A DNA stretch of 33,155 nucleotides from Mesorhizobium sp. J18 (GCF_007829525.1 NZ_VLJP01000002.1:25270-58424), one strand, 5' to 3'. Positions 9,109 through 18,108 are shown, counted from the stretch's first letter. Numbers and translations: made by a program. The notes: generated by a model not told the origin, from the sequence alone.

Positions 9109-9241
9109 CTAATCGATTTAGCATAGCCAGCACCCGATTTCCCTTTGATGCGGCTTGACACCACAGGGTGTGACGGGCTTCTCGTAGCCGCGCCCCGGAG
9201 GATAGACTCGGGGATAATCATTACAAGCAGGAGGCAGTTCA

Positions 9242-10717
9242 ATGGGCACACATCTTTCCCGTACGGTGGCGGAGGGCCGTGCCTTCATGCAAGTGGTAGA
9301 CGGAAAGCCCGTGGATGCGCTTTCCGGCAGCCGCATCGACGTGGTGAGCCCGTCCGATGGCAAGGTATTTGCTTCCATCCCGGCCTCCGGAGAGGCTGAT
9401 GTGGACCGCGCGGTCAAGGCGGCGCGTCGGGCATTCGACGAAGGCCCGTGGGGGCGCATGCCTGCTGTGGAGCGCGGCAGGTGCCTGACCCGGCTGTCGC
9501 AGCTTGTGGAGCAGAATGGCGACGAGCTTGCTGCTCTCGAATCGCGCGACACGGGCAAACCCATCCGGCAGGGCAAGGCCGATGTTACCGCCACCATCCG
9601 CTATTATGAATTCTATGGCGGCGCGGCCGACAAGATCCACGGCGACACCATTCCGTTCCTCGAAGGCTATACGGCGCTGACCTTGCGCGAGCCCCATGGC
9701 GTCGTGGCAGGCATCATACCGTGGAACTATCCGCTGCAGATCCTTGCCCGCGTTGCCGGTGCGGCGCTCGCCATGGGCAATACACTGGTGGTCAAGCCGG
9801 CCGAGGACGCCTCCCTGACGGCGATCCGCATCGCTGAACTGGCGCTCGAGGCAGGTGTGCCGGAGGGGGTGTTCAACGTCGTCACCGGCTATGGCCGCGA
9901 GGCGGGCGCCAGTCTTTCGGCCCATCCTCTTGTCGATTACGTGACCTTCACCGGCTCGACCATGACGGGCACGGCGATCCAGCAGGCAGCAGCTATCAAC
10001 AATCGCGGCGTGACCATGGAACTCGGCGGCAAGTCTCCGCAGATCGTCTTCGCCGACGCCGATATCGAGGCGGCGCTGCCGGTGCTTGTTAACGCTATCA
10101 TCCAGAATGGCGGCCAGACATGCTCTGCCGGAAGCCGCATCCTGATCGAGAAGCCGATCTACGAGAAGGTGGCCGCCGCGCTGGCGGAGCGTTTCTCGAG
10201 GCTGGTCGCAGGCCCGCACGACGCCGATCTCGATCTCGGGCCGTTGATCAACCCGAAGCAGAAGGAACGTGTGCAGGGTTTCGTGGCGGCGGCGGAAGAG
10301 GCCGGCATTTCCGTCTTGGCGCGCGGCTCGGTGGCGGCCGATGCGCCGGCCGGCGGCTTCTATCATGCACCCGTGCTGTTCGGGGAGGTGGACCGGGAAT
10401 CGGCGCTCGCCAAGGAGGAGGTCTTCGGCCCGGTGCTTTCGCTGTTTCCGTTCGAGAACGAGGAAGACGCCGTGCGGTTGGCGAACGGCACGGATTATGG
10501 CCTTGTTGCCGGCGTCTGGACCCTGGACGGCGCGCGCCAGCATCGCGTGGCAAAGCGCGTGCGGGCAGGGCAGGTCTTCGTCAATGGCTACGGCGCCGGC
10601 GGCGGGATCGAGCTGCCTTTCGGCGGCTTCAAGAAATCCGGCCATGGCCGCGAGAAGGGCTTCGAGGCCCTTTACGACATGTCGGCGACGAAGACCGTTG
10701 TTTTCAATCATCAGTAA
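9242..10717 (+). CDS. NAD(P)-dependent aldehyde dehydrogenase
   Basis: A 491-residue member of the ALDH superfamily, oxidising an aldehyde to the carboxylic acid. The catalytic apparatus is complete: oxyanion Asn in PWNYP (N162), FTGST at 236-240 for the cofactor, general-base Glu in MELGGKSP (E260) and nucleophile C294 in GGQTCSAG. The length and blocks resemble betaine-aldehyde, gamma-aminobutyraldehyde and PuuC-like dehydrogenases, but the substrate cannot be fixed from motifs. The start has GGAGG about 6 nt upstream. It is the first gene of an apparent operon with an SDR 22 bp downstream and an SLC13 transporter, which suggests alcohol-to-aldehyde-to-acid oxidation of one imported compound. 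A role in the nearby putrescine pathway is an alternative. Confidence 0.93.
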   Translation: MGTHLSRTVAEGRAFMQVVDGKPVDALSGSRIDVVSPSDGKVFASIPASGEADVDRAVKAARRAFDEGPWGRMPAVERGRCLTRLSQLVEQNGDELAALESRDTGKPIRQGKADVTATIRYYEFYGGAADKIHGDTIPFLEGYTALTLREPHGVVAGIIPWNYPLQILARVAGAALAMGNTLVVKPAEDASLTAIRIAELALEAGVPEGVFNVVTGYGREAGASLSAHPLVDYVTFTGSTMTGTAIQQAAAINNRGVTMELGGKSPQIVFADADIEAALPVLVNAIIQNGGQTCSAGSRILIEKPIYEKVAAALAERFSRLVAGPHDADLDLGPLINPKQKERVQGFVAAAEEAGISVLARGSVAADAPAGGFYHAPVLFGEVDRESALAKEEVFGPVLSLFPFENEEDAVRLANGTDYGLVAGVWTLDGARQHRVAKRVRAGQVFVNGYGAGGGIELPFGGFKKSGHGREKGFEALYDMSATKTVVFNHQ

Positions 10718-10739
10718 AGAAGCAGGAAAGCAGAAGAGC

Positions 10740-11489
10740 ATGGCTCGACTTGATGGCAAGGTTGCCGTCATCACCGGCGCGGCGTCCGGTTTTGGCGAGG
10801 GTATGGCAAAGCGTTTCGCGGAGGAGGGTGCAAAGGTCGTCGTCGCCGACCTGAACAGCGCCGGCGCGCAGCGGGTCGCTGGCGAAATCGGCGATGCGGC
10901 CGTTGCAATCGCCGCCGACGTTTCGTTGAAGGCAGATGTCGAGGAGATGATATCGACCGCCACCGACCGTTTCGGCAGGCTCGATATCCTGGTCAACAAT
11001 GCAGGCTATACCCATCGCAACGGCAGCATGACCGAGGTCGACGAGCAGACCTTCGACCTGATCACTGCCGTCAATATGAAAGCGATCTACTTCGCCGCGC
11101 TCGCCGCCATTCCGATCATGGAGGCCCAGGGCGGTGGATGCATCATCACTACGGCCTCCACGGCCGGCCTGCGCCCGCGTCCGGGCCTTACCTGGTATAA
11201 TGCATCGAAGGGATGGGTCATCACGGCCACCAAGTCCATGGCGGTCGAGCTCGCGCCAAAGAAGATCCGCGTCAACTGCCTGTGCCCCGTCGCCGGCGAG
11301 ACAGGGATGCTCGGTCTTTTCATGGGCGAGGACACGCCGGAAAAGCGGGCCCAGTTCCGGGCCTCGATCCCGCTTGGAAGGCTTTCGACGCCGCTCGACA
11401 TAGCCAATGCCGCCCTTTGGCTGGCATCCGACGAGGCGGAATTCATCACCGGCGTGGCGCTGGAGGTGGATGGCGGCCGCTGCATCTGA
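10740..11489 (+). CDS. short-chain dehydrogenase/reductase (SDR)
   Basis: A 249-residue classical SDR. The cofactor motif TGAASGFG is at 12-19, an acidic residue after the second strand (VVADL, D37) favours NAD over NADP, NNAG is at 86-89, and the catalytic Ser140, Tyr153 and Lys157 are in place (YNASK). The C-terminal block ITGVALEVDGG is typical of FabG-like members. The start ATG at 10740 follows the ALDH stop by 22 bp with a weak purine-rich site. The longer open frame upstream lies wholly inside the ALDH gene and is rejected. It probably oxidises an alcohol whose aldehyde product feeds the ALDH; the substrate is unknown. Confidence 0.92.
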   Translation: MARLDGKVAVITGAASGFGEGMAKRFAEEGAKVVVADLNSAGAQRVAGEIGDAAVAIAADVSLKADVEEMISTATDRFGRLDILVNNAGYTHRNGSMTEVDEQTFDLITAVNMKAIYFAALAAIPIMEAQGGGCIITTASTAGLRPRPGLTWYNASKGWVITATKSMAVELAPKKIRVNCLCPVAGETGMLGLFMGEDTPEKRAQFRASIPLGRLSTPLDIANAALWLASDEAEFITGVALEVDGGRCI

Positions 11490-11506
11490 CGCAGACCCGA
11501 ATAGGG

Positions 11507-11572
11507 ATGGAACGGATTTCGTCCGAGGACCGTTACTTCCTCCTGACACACGAGAATTTTCCCCCGGCATGA
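11507..11572 (+). CDS. possible 21-codon coupling ORF ahead of the SLC13 gene
   Basis: ATG at 11507 opens a 21-codon frame beginning MERISSEDRY and ending NFPPA. Its TGA (11570-11572) overlaps the ATG of the SLC13 gene (11569) as ATGA. The SLC13 start has only C-rich sequence upstream and no ribosome binding site, so coupling through this short frame would explain its translation. The short frame itself has only AGGG directly next to its ATG, which is too close. It may be a leader peptide or chance. Confidence 0.3.
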   Translation: MERISSEDRYFLLTHENFPPA

Positions 11573-13338
11573 CTGCAGACCAGATCTTCATCTTCGGCCT
11601 CCTTGGTGCGGTTCTGGCGCTGCTGGTCTGGGGGAAGATCCGCTATGATCTGGTCGCCTTCGGCGCGCTTGTCGTTGCGGTGCTTGGCGGCGCGGTTCCA
11701 GCGGAGAAGGCCTTCGAGGGCTTCGGGCACGACGCGACGATCATCGTCGCGCTCGTGTTGATCGTCTCGCGTGCCATGATCAATGCCGGTGCGGTCGAAC
11801 TGATCGCCAATTACGCGATATCAACGACCCGGCCATTGCCGGTCCATATCGGATTGATGTCCATCACCGGCGCTGCGCTCTCGGCGATCATCAACAATGT
11901 CGCCGCCATTGTCATCCTCATGTCGCTGGACATCGAGGCCGCCAAGAAGGCCGGGCGCTCGCCGTCGCTTTCTCTCATGCCGCTGTCCTACGCGACCATC
12001 CTCGGCGGCATGATCACCCTTATCGGCACTCCCTCCAATATCGTCATCGCGCAGTTCCGGGACCGCACGCTCGGCGACGCTTACGCCATGTTCGACTTTG
12101 CTCCCGTCGGGCTTGTCTGCGCTGTTGTCGGCATAGCCTTTGTCACGGCTATAGGCTGGCGGCTCATTCCGGAAGGAAAGCAACAGACACCCGTTGGCGA
12201 GCCCGAAAGCGATCTTTTCGTTGCCGAGGCCAAGGTCGCCGAAAAATCGCCGGTTGTCGGCAAGACGCCGGCAGAGCTTTACGAAGAAGGCGACGAAAAG
12301 GATGTGAGCATTCTCGGTCTCGTCCGGCAGGGAAAGCGATTGCCGGGCTTTGCTGCGGGTACGGTGATCCGCAAGGGCGATTTCCTTGTCCTCGAAGGTG
12401 ATCCGAAATCCATCGAGGCTTTCATAGGCTCAAACAGGCTTTCCATGTCCACGGACGAGAAACAGGCGGGTCTCACGGACAAAGGCATGGCGCTGGTCGA
12501 GGCGATCGTGCCGGAGGGGGCACGTGCGGTCGGGCGCACCGCCGAAAATATGCGTCTGCGCTACCGGCAGGGCGTCGAGCTTTTGGGGGTATCCCGGCAG
12601 GGCAAGCGCTTCAGGGAGCGGGTTGGCAGACTGACGATCCAGAGCGGCGACGTCCTGCTGTTGCTCGGCCCCAGGGACCACGTCGAGGATGCGGCCGAGT
12701 GGCTGGGAGTCCTGCCGCTGGCCGAGCGTAGCCATGAGGTGATCCAGCGTCGGAAGGCATTGCTGGCGATAGGAATCTTCGTGTTGCTCATCGCCGCGGC
12801 AGCGCTGGGTTTCATCGCGCTTTCCATCGCCTTGTCGATCGCCGTCGCCGCCTATGCGTTGCTGAATATCGTCGGCCCGCGCGATATCTACGAATCCATC
12901 GAATGGCCGGTCATCGTGCTTTTGGGATCGCTGATACCCCTCGGCGCTGCCTTCGAGGACGCCGGCGGTACGCAACTCATCACAGGCGCGATTATCGGCC
13001 AGACGGAGGGCCTGCCGGTCTGGGTAATTCTCGCCGTGGTCATGGCTGTCACCATGATCTTGTCGGATTTCCTGAACAGCATCGTTACCGTTCTGATCGC
13101 CGCACCCATCGGCGTCAGCGTCGCCCAATCATTGAACGTGTCGCCCGATCCTTTCCTGATGGCGGTGGCAGTTGCCGGTACCTGCGGGATGCTGACGCCA
13201 ATCGGCCACAAGAACAACGCCATCATCATGGGGCCGGGCGGTTATCGCTTCGGCGACTACTGGCGCATCGGCGCTCCGCTCGAGATCCTGATGATCGCGG
13301 TCGGCGTGCCGGCGATCCTCTTCTTTTGGCCGTTGTGA
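11569..13338 (+). CDS. SLC13/DASS-type transporter with two RCK_C (TrkA_C) domains
   Basis: A 589-residue inner-membrane transporter. Helices occupy about 5-200 and 395-589. The central cytoplasmic part (about 212-384) has two RCK_C-like domains, each with an x-G-x-x-I/L-x-x-G-D-x-L-x-L-x-G pattern ending at LVLEG and LLLLG. The ITLIGTPSN segment (149-156) and the later TPIGHKNN segment are the expected substrate/ion loops of the divalent-anion:sodium symporter group. Family members carry dicarboxylates, sulfate or sulfonates, and the RCK_C domains probably regulate them. The gene follows the SDR by 79 bp and is likely in the same operon. The start ATG at 11569 has no clear ribosome binding site and overlaps the end of a 21-codon frame. 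The gene ends 4 bp from the convergent puuB. Confidence 0.9.
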   Translation: MTADQIFIFGLLGAVLALLVWGKIRYDLVAFGALVVAVLGGAVPAEKAFEGFGHDATIIVALVLIVSRAMINAGAVELIANYAISTTRPLPVHIGLMSITGAALSAIINNVAAIVILMSLDIEAAKKAGRSPSLSLMPLSYATILGGMITLIGTPSNIVIAQFRDRTLGDAYAMFDFAPVGLVCAVVGIAFVTAIGWRLIPEGKQQTPVGEPESDLFVAEAKVAEKSPVVGKTPAELYEEGDEKDVSILGLVRQGKRLPGFAAGTVIRKGDFLVLEGDPKSIEAFIGSNRLSMSTDEKQAGLTDKGMALVEAIVPEGARAVGRTAENMRLRYRQGVELLGVSRQGKRFRERVGRLTIQSGDVLLLLGPRDHVEDAAEWLGVLPLAERSHEVIQRRKALLAIGIFVLLIAAAALGFIALSIALSIAVAAYALLNIVGPRDIYESIEWPVIVLLGSLIPLGAAFEDAGGTQLITGAIIGQTEGLPVWVILAVVMAVTMILSDFLNSIVTVLIAAPIGVSVAQSLNVSPDPFLMAVAVAGTCGMLTPIGHKNNAIIMGPGGYRFGDYWRIGAPLEILMIAVGVPAILFFWPL

Positions 13339-13354
13339 CCGGTCAGAGCCGGTC
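13337..13354. terminator. hairpin spanning two convergent stop codons
   Basis: GACCGG (13337-13342), loop TCAGAG and CCGGTC (13349-13354) form a perfect 6-bp GC-rich stem. It starts inside the SLC13 stop (13336-13338) and covers the puuB stop (13343-13345). It could act in both directions, but no T tract follows on either side. Confidence 0.4.
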
Positions 13355-14626
13355 GCGCAGCGCATACCAGTTGAGAGCGAGGAAAAGCAGGACCGAGCGG
13401 AAGCGCGTGCCGCCCGGAAATTGCGGAACTTTCAGCTCTTCCAGTAGCTTCAGCCTGTCGCGGTTGCCGGCAACGGCTTCCGCATAAAGCTTGCCGGTGA
13501 AGTTCGACAGCATCACGCCATGGCCCGAAAAGCCCCCGGCAGAGATCACATTCGGCATGACTTCCCGCACGAAGGGCTTGCGCGGCATGGTGATGCCGAC
13601 ATAGCCGCCCCAGGCATGCGTGATCTCGACATCCTTCAGCGCCGGATAAAGCTCGGCGATCTGCCGCCGGATCGCGTTCTTTATGTCGCCGGGCGTGCTG
13701 ACGCTGTAGATCTCGCGCCCACCGAAAAGCAGCCGACCATCCTTCGATTTGCGGAAGTAGCGTACCACGAAGCGTGAATCGTCGACGCTCTCACCGCCGG
13801 GGATCACGGGGCTGTCCTTGCCGAGTGGCACGGTCGCTCCGATGAAGGAACCGATCGGCATGACATGGGCGGCACTGACTGGCTCCAGATTGCCGCCATA
13901 GGCATTGACGGCGACCAGACACTTGTCCGCGGTGATCGTGCCGCTCGCAGTTTCCACACGCACCTTGCCCTCGGAGGTCAGGCGGGTGACTTTCGTATTC
14001 TCGAAAAGCCTGGCGCCAGCCGCCGCCGCCACGCGGGCCGTTCCGATGACCAGTTTGAGCGGATGGATATGGCCGGTGCCGGTGTCGCGAACGCCGCCGA
14101 AATAGGCCCCGGTGCCGAGCCGTTCGGCCGTCTCTTCGCGATTCATGAAGGAGATATGCGGGTAACCGAAGCGCGAGGCCATGACGTCGGCGTGAGCCTT
14201 GTAGTCATCGACGAAGCGCCTCTTGTGCGCGACCGATATCTGGCCGGGCATATAGTCGATTTCGATGCCGTTGGTGCTGGCGAATTCCAGGAGATGGGCC
14301 TTGGCTTCCTCCGCCAGATCGAAAAGCGCCTTGGCGCGGGCGAAGCCGAACTCGGCCTCCAACTCTTCAGCCCAGGCGCGCTGGCCCGTGCCGAGTTGGC
14401 CGCCATTGCGGCCGGAGGCTCCGTCGCCGAAACGATGCGCCTCCACCAGCGCGACATCGGCGCCGGCCCTGGCGAGATGGACAGCCGCCGACAGGCCGGT
14501 GAAGCCACCGCCGACAATGACGACGTCAACTGTCAGATCGCCGTCAAGGGCAGGATAGGCCGGCCGTTCGCCGGCCGTCGCCTCGTACCAGGAATAGCCC
14601 GGAGAGATGGGAGATTGGTAGGCCAT
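13343..14626 (-). CDS. puuB: FAD-dependent amine oxidase, PuuB-like (gamma-glutamylputrescine oxidase)
   Basis: A 427-residue DAO-type flavoprotein. The N-terminal FAD-binding loop is VVIVGGGFTGLSAA (35-48), followed by the VEAHRFGDGASGRNGGQ stretch (61-77) typical of the GlpO/DadA/PuuB group. It would oxidise gamma-glutamylputrescine to the gamma-glutamyl aminobutyraldehyde, releasing ammonia and peroxide. The assignment to PuuB rather than another amine oxidase rests on its place 12 nt downstream of a PuuA-like ligase on the same strand and on the nearby polyamine importer. The start ATG at 14626 lacks a good ribosome binding site, consistent with coupled translation. A generic glycine/D-amino-acid oxidase cannot be excluded. 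Confidence 0.82.
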   Translation of the reverse strand: MAYQSPISPGYSWYEATAGERPAYPALDGDLTVDVVIVGGGFTGLSAAVHLARAGADVALVEAHRFGDGASGRNGGQLGTGQRAWAEELEAEFGFARAKALFDLAEEAKAHLLEFASTNGIEIDYMPGQISVAHKRRFVDDYKAHADVMASRFGYPHISFMNREETAERLGTGAYFGGVRDTGTGHIHPLKLVIGTARVAAAAGARLFENTKVTRLTSEGKVRVETASGTITADKCLVAVNAYGGNLEPVSAAHVMPIGSFIGATVPLGKDSPVIPGGESVDDSRFVVRYFRKSKDGRLLFGGREIYSVSTPGDIKNAIRRQIAELYPALKDVEITHAWGGYVGITMPRKPFVREVMPNVISAGGFSGHGVMLSNFTGKLYAEAVAGNRDRLKLLEELKVPQFPGGTRFRSVLLFLALNWYALRDRL

Positions 14627-14638
14627 CGATCGGCAGCG

Positions 14639-16069
14639 TTAAACGTTCAGCAGCAGATATTCCCGCTCCCACGGGCTGATGACTTCCATGAAGGTCTCGA
14701 ATTCCTGGCGCTTGATCGCGGCATAGGTTCCGACGAAGGATTCGCCCAGAATGGCCGCGAGCGAGGCGTCTTGCTCGAACAGGGCGACCGCTTCGAGGAG
14801 GCCGCGCGGCAATTCGATCCGGTCTTCGTTGACGGCCGAGCCCGATGGAGCATCCGGCTCGATCTTCTCCAATATGCCGGCGAGCCCTGCCGCGAGCGAG
14901 GCGGCAAGCGCCAGATACGGATTGGCGTCGGAGGAAGGTACGCGGTTTTCGATGCGCCGCGCGTTCGGATCCGAGCGCGGAACGCGGAAGGCCGTCGTAC
15001 GGTTGTCATAGCCCCAGCGCGTATTGACCGGTGCTGATGCCGATGGCGTCAGCCGCCGGTATGAGTTGACATAGGGCGCCAGCATGACCAGCGCATTCGG
15101 TATATGGCGCTGCATGCCGCCGATGAAATGGCGGAAGGTATCTGTCTCCCGTCCTTCCGCATCGGAAAACACGTTGCGGCCAGTCTTGATGTCGATCACC
15201 GACTGGTGGATGTGCATGGCAGAGCCCGGCTGTCCCTGAATGGGCTTGGCCATGAAGGTGGCATAGGTGTCGTGTTTCAGCGCCGCTTCGCGGATGGTGC
15301 GCTTGAACAGGAAAACCTGATCAGCAAGCTCGACCGGATCTCCGTGCCGGAGATTGATCTCGAGCTGGCCCGCGCCTTCCTCGTGGATCAGCGTATCGAT
15401 CTCCAGGCCTTGCGTCTCGGAGAAGTGATAGATGTCGTCGATCAGTTCGTCGAACTCGTTGACCCCGGCGATCGAATAGCCTTGTCCGCCCCCGATTGGA
15501 CGGCCGGAGCGGCCGACAGGCGGCGTCAGCGGGTAATCGGGATCGGGGTTCTTGTGGACCAGGTAGAATTCGATCTCCGGTGCCACGATCGGCTTCAGGC
15601 CATGACCGGCATATTGCGCGATGACGCGCTTGAGCACGTTCCTTGGCGTGAATTCGACCGATCGCCCGTCCTGATGGACAAGATCACAGATAACCTGCGC
15701 CGTCGGGTCCGTTTCCCAGGGAACGACCGACAGCGTGGACAGGTCGGGAACAAGCTTGAGGTCGCCGTCATCCTCCGGATAGACGAAGCTGGCGCTGTTT
15801 TCGGGATAGTCTCCCGAAATCGTGGTCATGAAGACGGCGGACGGCAGCGCAAGCGAGGTGTTGGAGGTGAATTTCTTCGTCGGCATCATTTTGCCGCGGG
15901 CGACGCCTGCCTGATCAGGTGTTATGCATTCGATGTCCTCGATGCCGCGCCATTCAAGCCAGGCGCTGGCTTCCTTCCAGTTGCGAACGCCCCTCAGATT
16001 CTTGAGGAATGACGGTGTCTTAATCCGCCCCCCGCGGCCAGCACGGGCTTCCCTTTTCTTCTCCAGCAT
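14639..16069 (-). CDS. puuA: PuuA-like gamma-glutamylpolyamine synthetase (glutamine synthetase fold)
   Basis: A 476-residue member of the glutamine synthetase superfamily. The metal-binding Glu residues lie in PEIEFYL (164-170) and GQLEINL (234-240). The ATP/glutamate segment GSAMHIHQS is at 282-290 and RRIENRVPSSDANPYLALAA at 371-390. The N-terminal region differs from true GlnA and fits the PuuA/GlnT-like ligases that attach glutamate to putrescine or other amines using ATP. I chose ATG 16069; a TTG directly before it could also serve. The upstream site is weak (GGTGA). It sits 12 nt upstream of puuB in one operon. A second, diverged paralogue is at 22146-23522, so the two may differ in amine substrate. 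Confidence 0.85.
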   Translation of the reverse strand: MLEKKREARAGRGGRIKTPSFLKNLRGVRNWKEASAWLEWRGIEDIECITPDQAGVARGKMMPTKKFTSNTSLALPSAVFMTTISGDYPENSASFVYPEDDGDLKLVPDLSTLSVVPWETDPTAQVICDLVHQDGRSVEFTPRNVLKRVIAQYAGHGLKPIVAPEIEFYLVHKNPDPDYPLTPPVGRSGRPIGGGQGYSIAGVNEFDELIDDIYHFSETQGLEIDTLIHEEGAGQLEINLRHGDPVELADQVFLFKRTIREAALKHDTYATFMAKPIQGQPGSAMHIHQSVIDIKTGRNVFSDAEGRETDTFRHFIGGMQRHIPNALVMLAPYVNSYRRLTPSASAPVNTRWGYDNRTTAFRVPRSDPNARRIENRVPSSDANPYLALAASLAAGLAGILEKIEPDAPSGSAVNEDRIELPRGLLEAVALFEQDASLAAILGESFVGTYAAIKRQEFETFMEVISPWEREYLLLNV

Positions 16070-16099
16070 CAATCACCAGGATTGTTTTTCGATCCAGCG

Positions 16100-16129
16100 A
16101 TTATAGTCGTGTGCGGTGACAGAAGGAAA
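16100..16129 (-). promoter_or_regulatory. possible promoter for puuA-puuB
   Basis: A perfect TATAAT lies on the minus strand at 16105-16100, about 30 nt before the puuA start. The -35 region (TTTCCT at 16129-16124, 18-nt spacer) is poor, which would suit an activated or regulated promoter. Further upstream ACCGTTA (16159-16165) and TAACGGT (16212-16218) are inverted copies of each other. Confidence 0.4.
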
Positions 16130-16237
16130 TAGCCAGTTCGGTCATTTGCTCGTCAGGAACCGTTATCATTTCAACTTGGTCTTTCGCGCCCAGGCCCGCG
16201 TTGCGCGCGGCTAACGGTACTCGGATCTAACAAACCA

Positions 16238-16267
16238 AAGCCCCGCGCCAAACCAGGCACGGGGCTT
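16238..16267 (-). terminator. intrinsic terminator of the aceA operon
   Basis: AAGCCCCG (16238-16245) pairs with CGGGGCTT (16260-16267). An inner GCC/GGC pair closes a 6-nt loop, with one mismatch in an otherwise 11-bp stem. On the minus strand the stem is followed by a T-rich run (TGGTTTGTT). It lies 24 bp after the stop of the small gene at 16291, so it ends the aceA-plus-small-gene transcript. Confidence 0.75.
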
Positions 16268-16290
16268 CTCGAAAACCGTCAGCAGACCGG

Positions 16291-16548
16291 CTATTTGCCG
16301 GTTCTGTTCGTAACAACCACCGGAATGAGGAGGTCGCCCCAGTTTCCATCGCCGCCATGGTGGCGGGCCGAGCGCACGAGCTCAACCGAGACACCAGCCT
16401 CGACGGCCCTCATGACGGCCTGGTTCAGCCGGTGCAAGTCATTGGCAAGCACGCGGATGGCGGATTGCTGGTCCGGGGTCATCGCCGAAGCCTGCTCTTC
16501 GGCACGTTCCTTGACCCTGGTTTTGGGGCGTTCTTCGGTCATGACCAT
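16291..16548 (-). CDS. small protein of unknown function, co-transcribed with aceA
   Basis: 85 residues with no signal peptide and no membrane segment. The N-terminal third is highly charged (MVMTEERPKTRVKERAEEQ). A probable amphipathic helix follows (about 24-52, DQQSAIRVLANDLHRLNQ), then a His-His-Gly-Gly-Asp-Gly segment and a hydrophobic C-terminal strand (LLIPVVV). I do not recognise the family. It is very likely a real gene: AGGAG sits 8 nt before the ATG at 16548, it follows the aceA stop by 29 bp, and a strong terminator comes 24 bp after its stop. Its position suggests a link to isocitrate lyase or the glyoxylate shunt, but no function can be read from the sequence. Confidence 0.8.
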   Translation of the reverse strand: MVMTEERPKTRVKERAEEQASAMTPDQQSAIRVLANDLHRLNQAVMRAVEAGVSVELVRSARHHGGDGNWGDLLIPVVVTNRTGK

Positions 16549-16577
16549 GATCTTTCTCCTTCTGGAACCTGACTGCC

Positions 16578-17891
<1,314 letters not shown>

Positions 17892-17923
17892 ATTTCTCTC
17901 CAGTCGCTGGTCAAAATATGCGA

Positions 17924-17943
17924 GCATGGCGAAGAAGCCATGC
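17924..17943. repeat. perfect inverted repeat in the aceA leader
   Basis: GCATGGC (17924-17930), a 6-nt loop GAAGAA and GCCATGC (17937-17943) form a perfect 7-bp stem, 33-52 bp before the aceA start. It may be an operator or a hairpin in the aceA leader mRNA. Confidence 0.6.
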
Positions 17944-18027
17944 CAAACATGTGACAGATTTTACATTGCGCTGCGCAAACTTGGAGGGAAATCCAGAAAA
18001 ACTGGCAGAAATTCGGGTCAGCTTGTA

Positions 18028-18056
18028 TTGATTTCGACAGGTTCGAATTGTAAATT
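18028..18056 (+). promoter_or_regulatory. candidate promoter of the regulator gene
   Basis: TTGATT (18028-18033), 17-nt spacer, TAAATT (18051-18056): each matches 4 of 6 consensus bases. The predicted start is near 18063, just upstream of two TGTAAA copies (18084, 18094), which would suit autoregulation. Confidence 0.35.
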
Positions 18057-18108
18057 TGTAAAAATCGTAACGACCTTTCGATGTGTAAAACCGTGTAAAG
18101 GACGCCAG

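Larger units (their letters stand above)
17892..18108. promoter_or_regulatory. divergent control region between aceA and its regulator
   Basis: This 217-bp AT-richer stretch holds several symmetric elements. TTGCGC-T-GCGCAA is a perfect palindrome at 17966-17978. The hexamer TGTAAA occurs directly at 18049, 18057, 18084 and 18094, and inverted (TTTACA) at 17960. A perfect 7-bp inverted repeat lies at 17924-17943. RamB/ScfR-family regulators bind elements of the TTTGCAAA kind near aceA and related genes; the palindrome here is similar in part. Which element is bound is inference. Confidence 0.6.

Noticed and set aside
9162-9190. A second promoter starting with TTGACA in the ALDH leader
   Set aside because: No acceptable -10 lies 16-18 nt downstream.
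9239-10999. Long minus-strand open frame (about 586 codons) opposite the aldehyde dehydrogenase and SDR
   Set aside because: It is Arg/His-rich, crosses two real genes and an intergenic gap, and has no ribosome binding site or recognisable motif.
5053-11489. A sulfoglycolytic Entner-Doudoroff cluster (SDR and ALDH beside edd, pgl and zwf)
   Set aside because: zwf, pgl and edd match the ordinary phospho-sugar enzymes, no sulfo-specific aldolase or sulfoquinovosidase is present, and the ALDH-SDR operon runs on the opposite strand from its own promoter.
13865-15037. Plus-strand open frame of about 390 codons opposite puuB and puuA
   Set aside because: It spans two real genes on the other strand and encodes a low-information Arg/Gly/Asp-rich translation.
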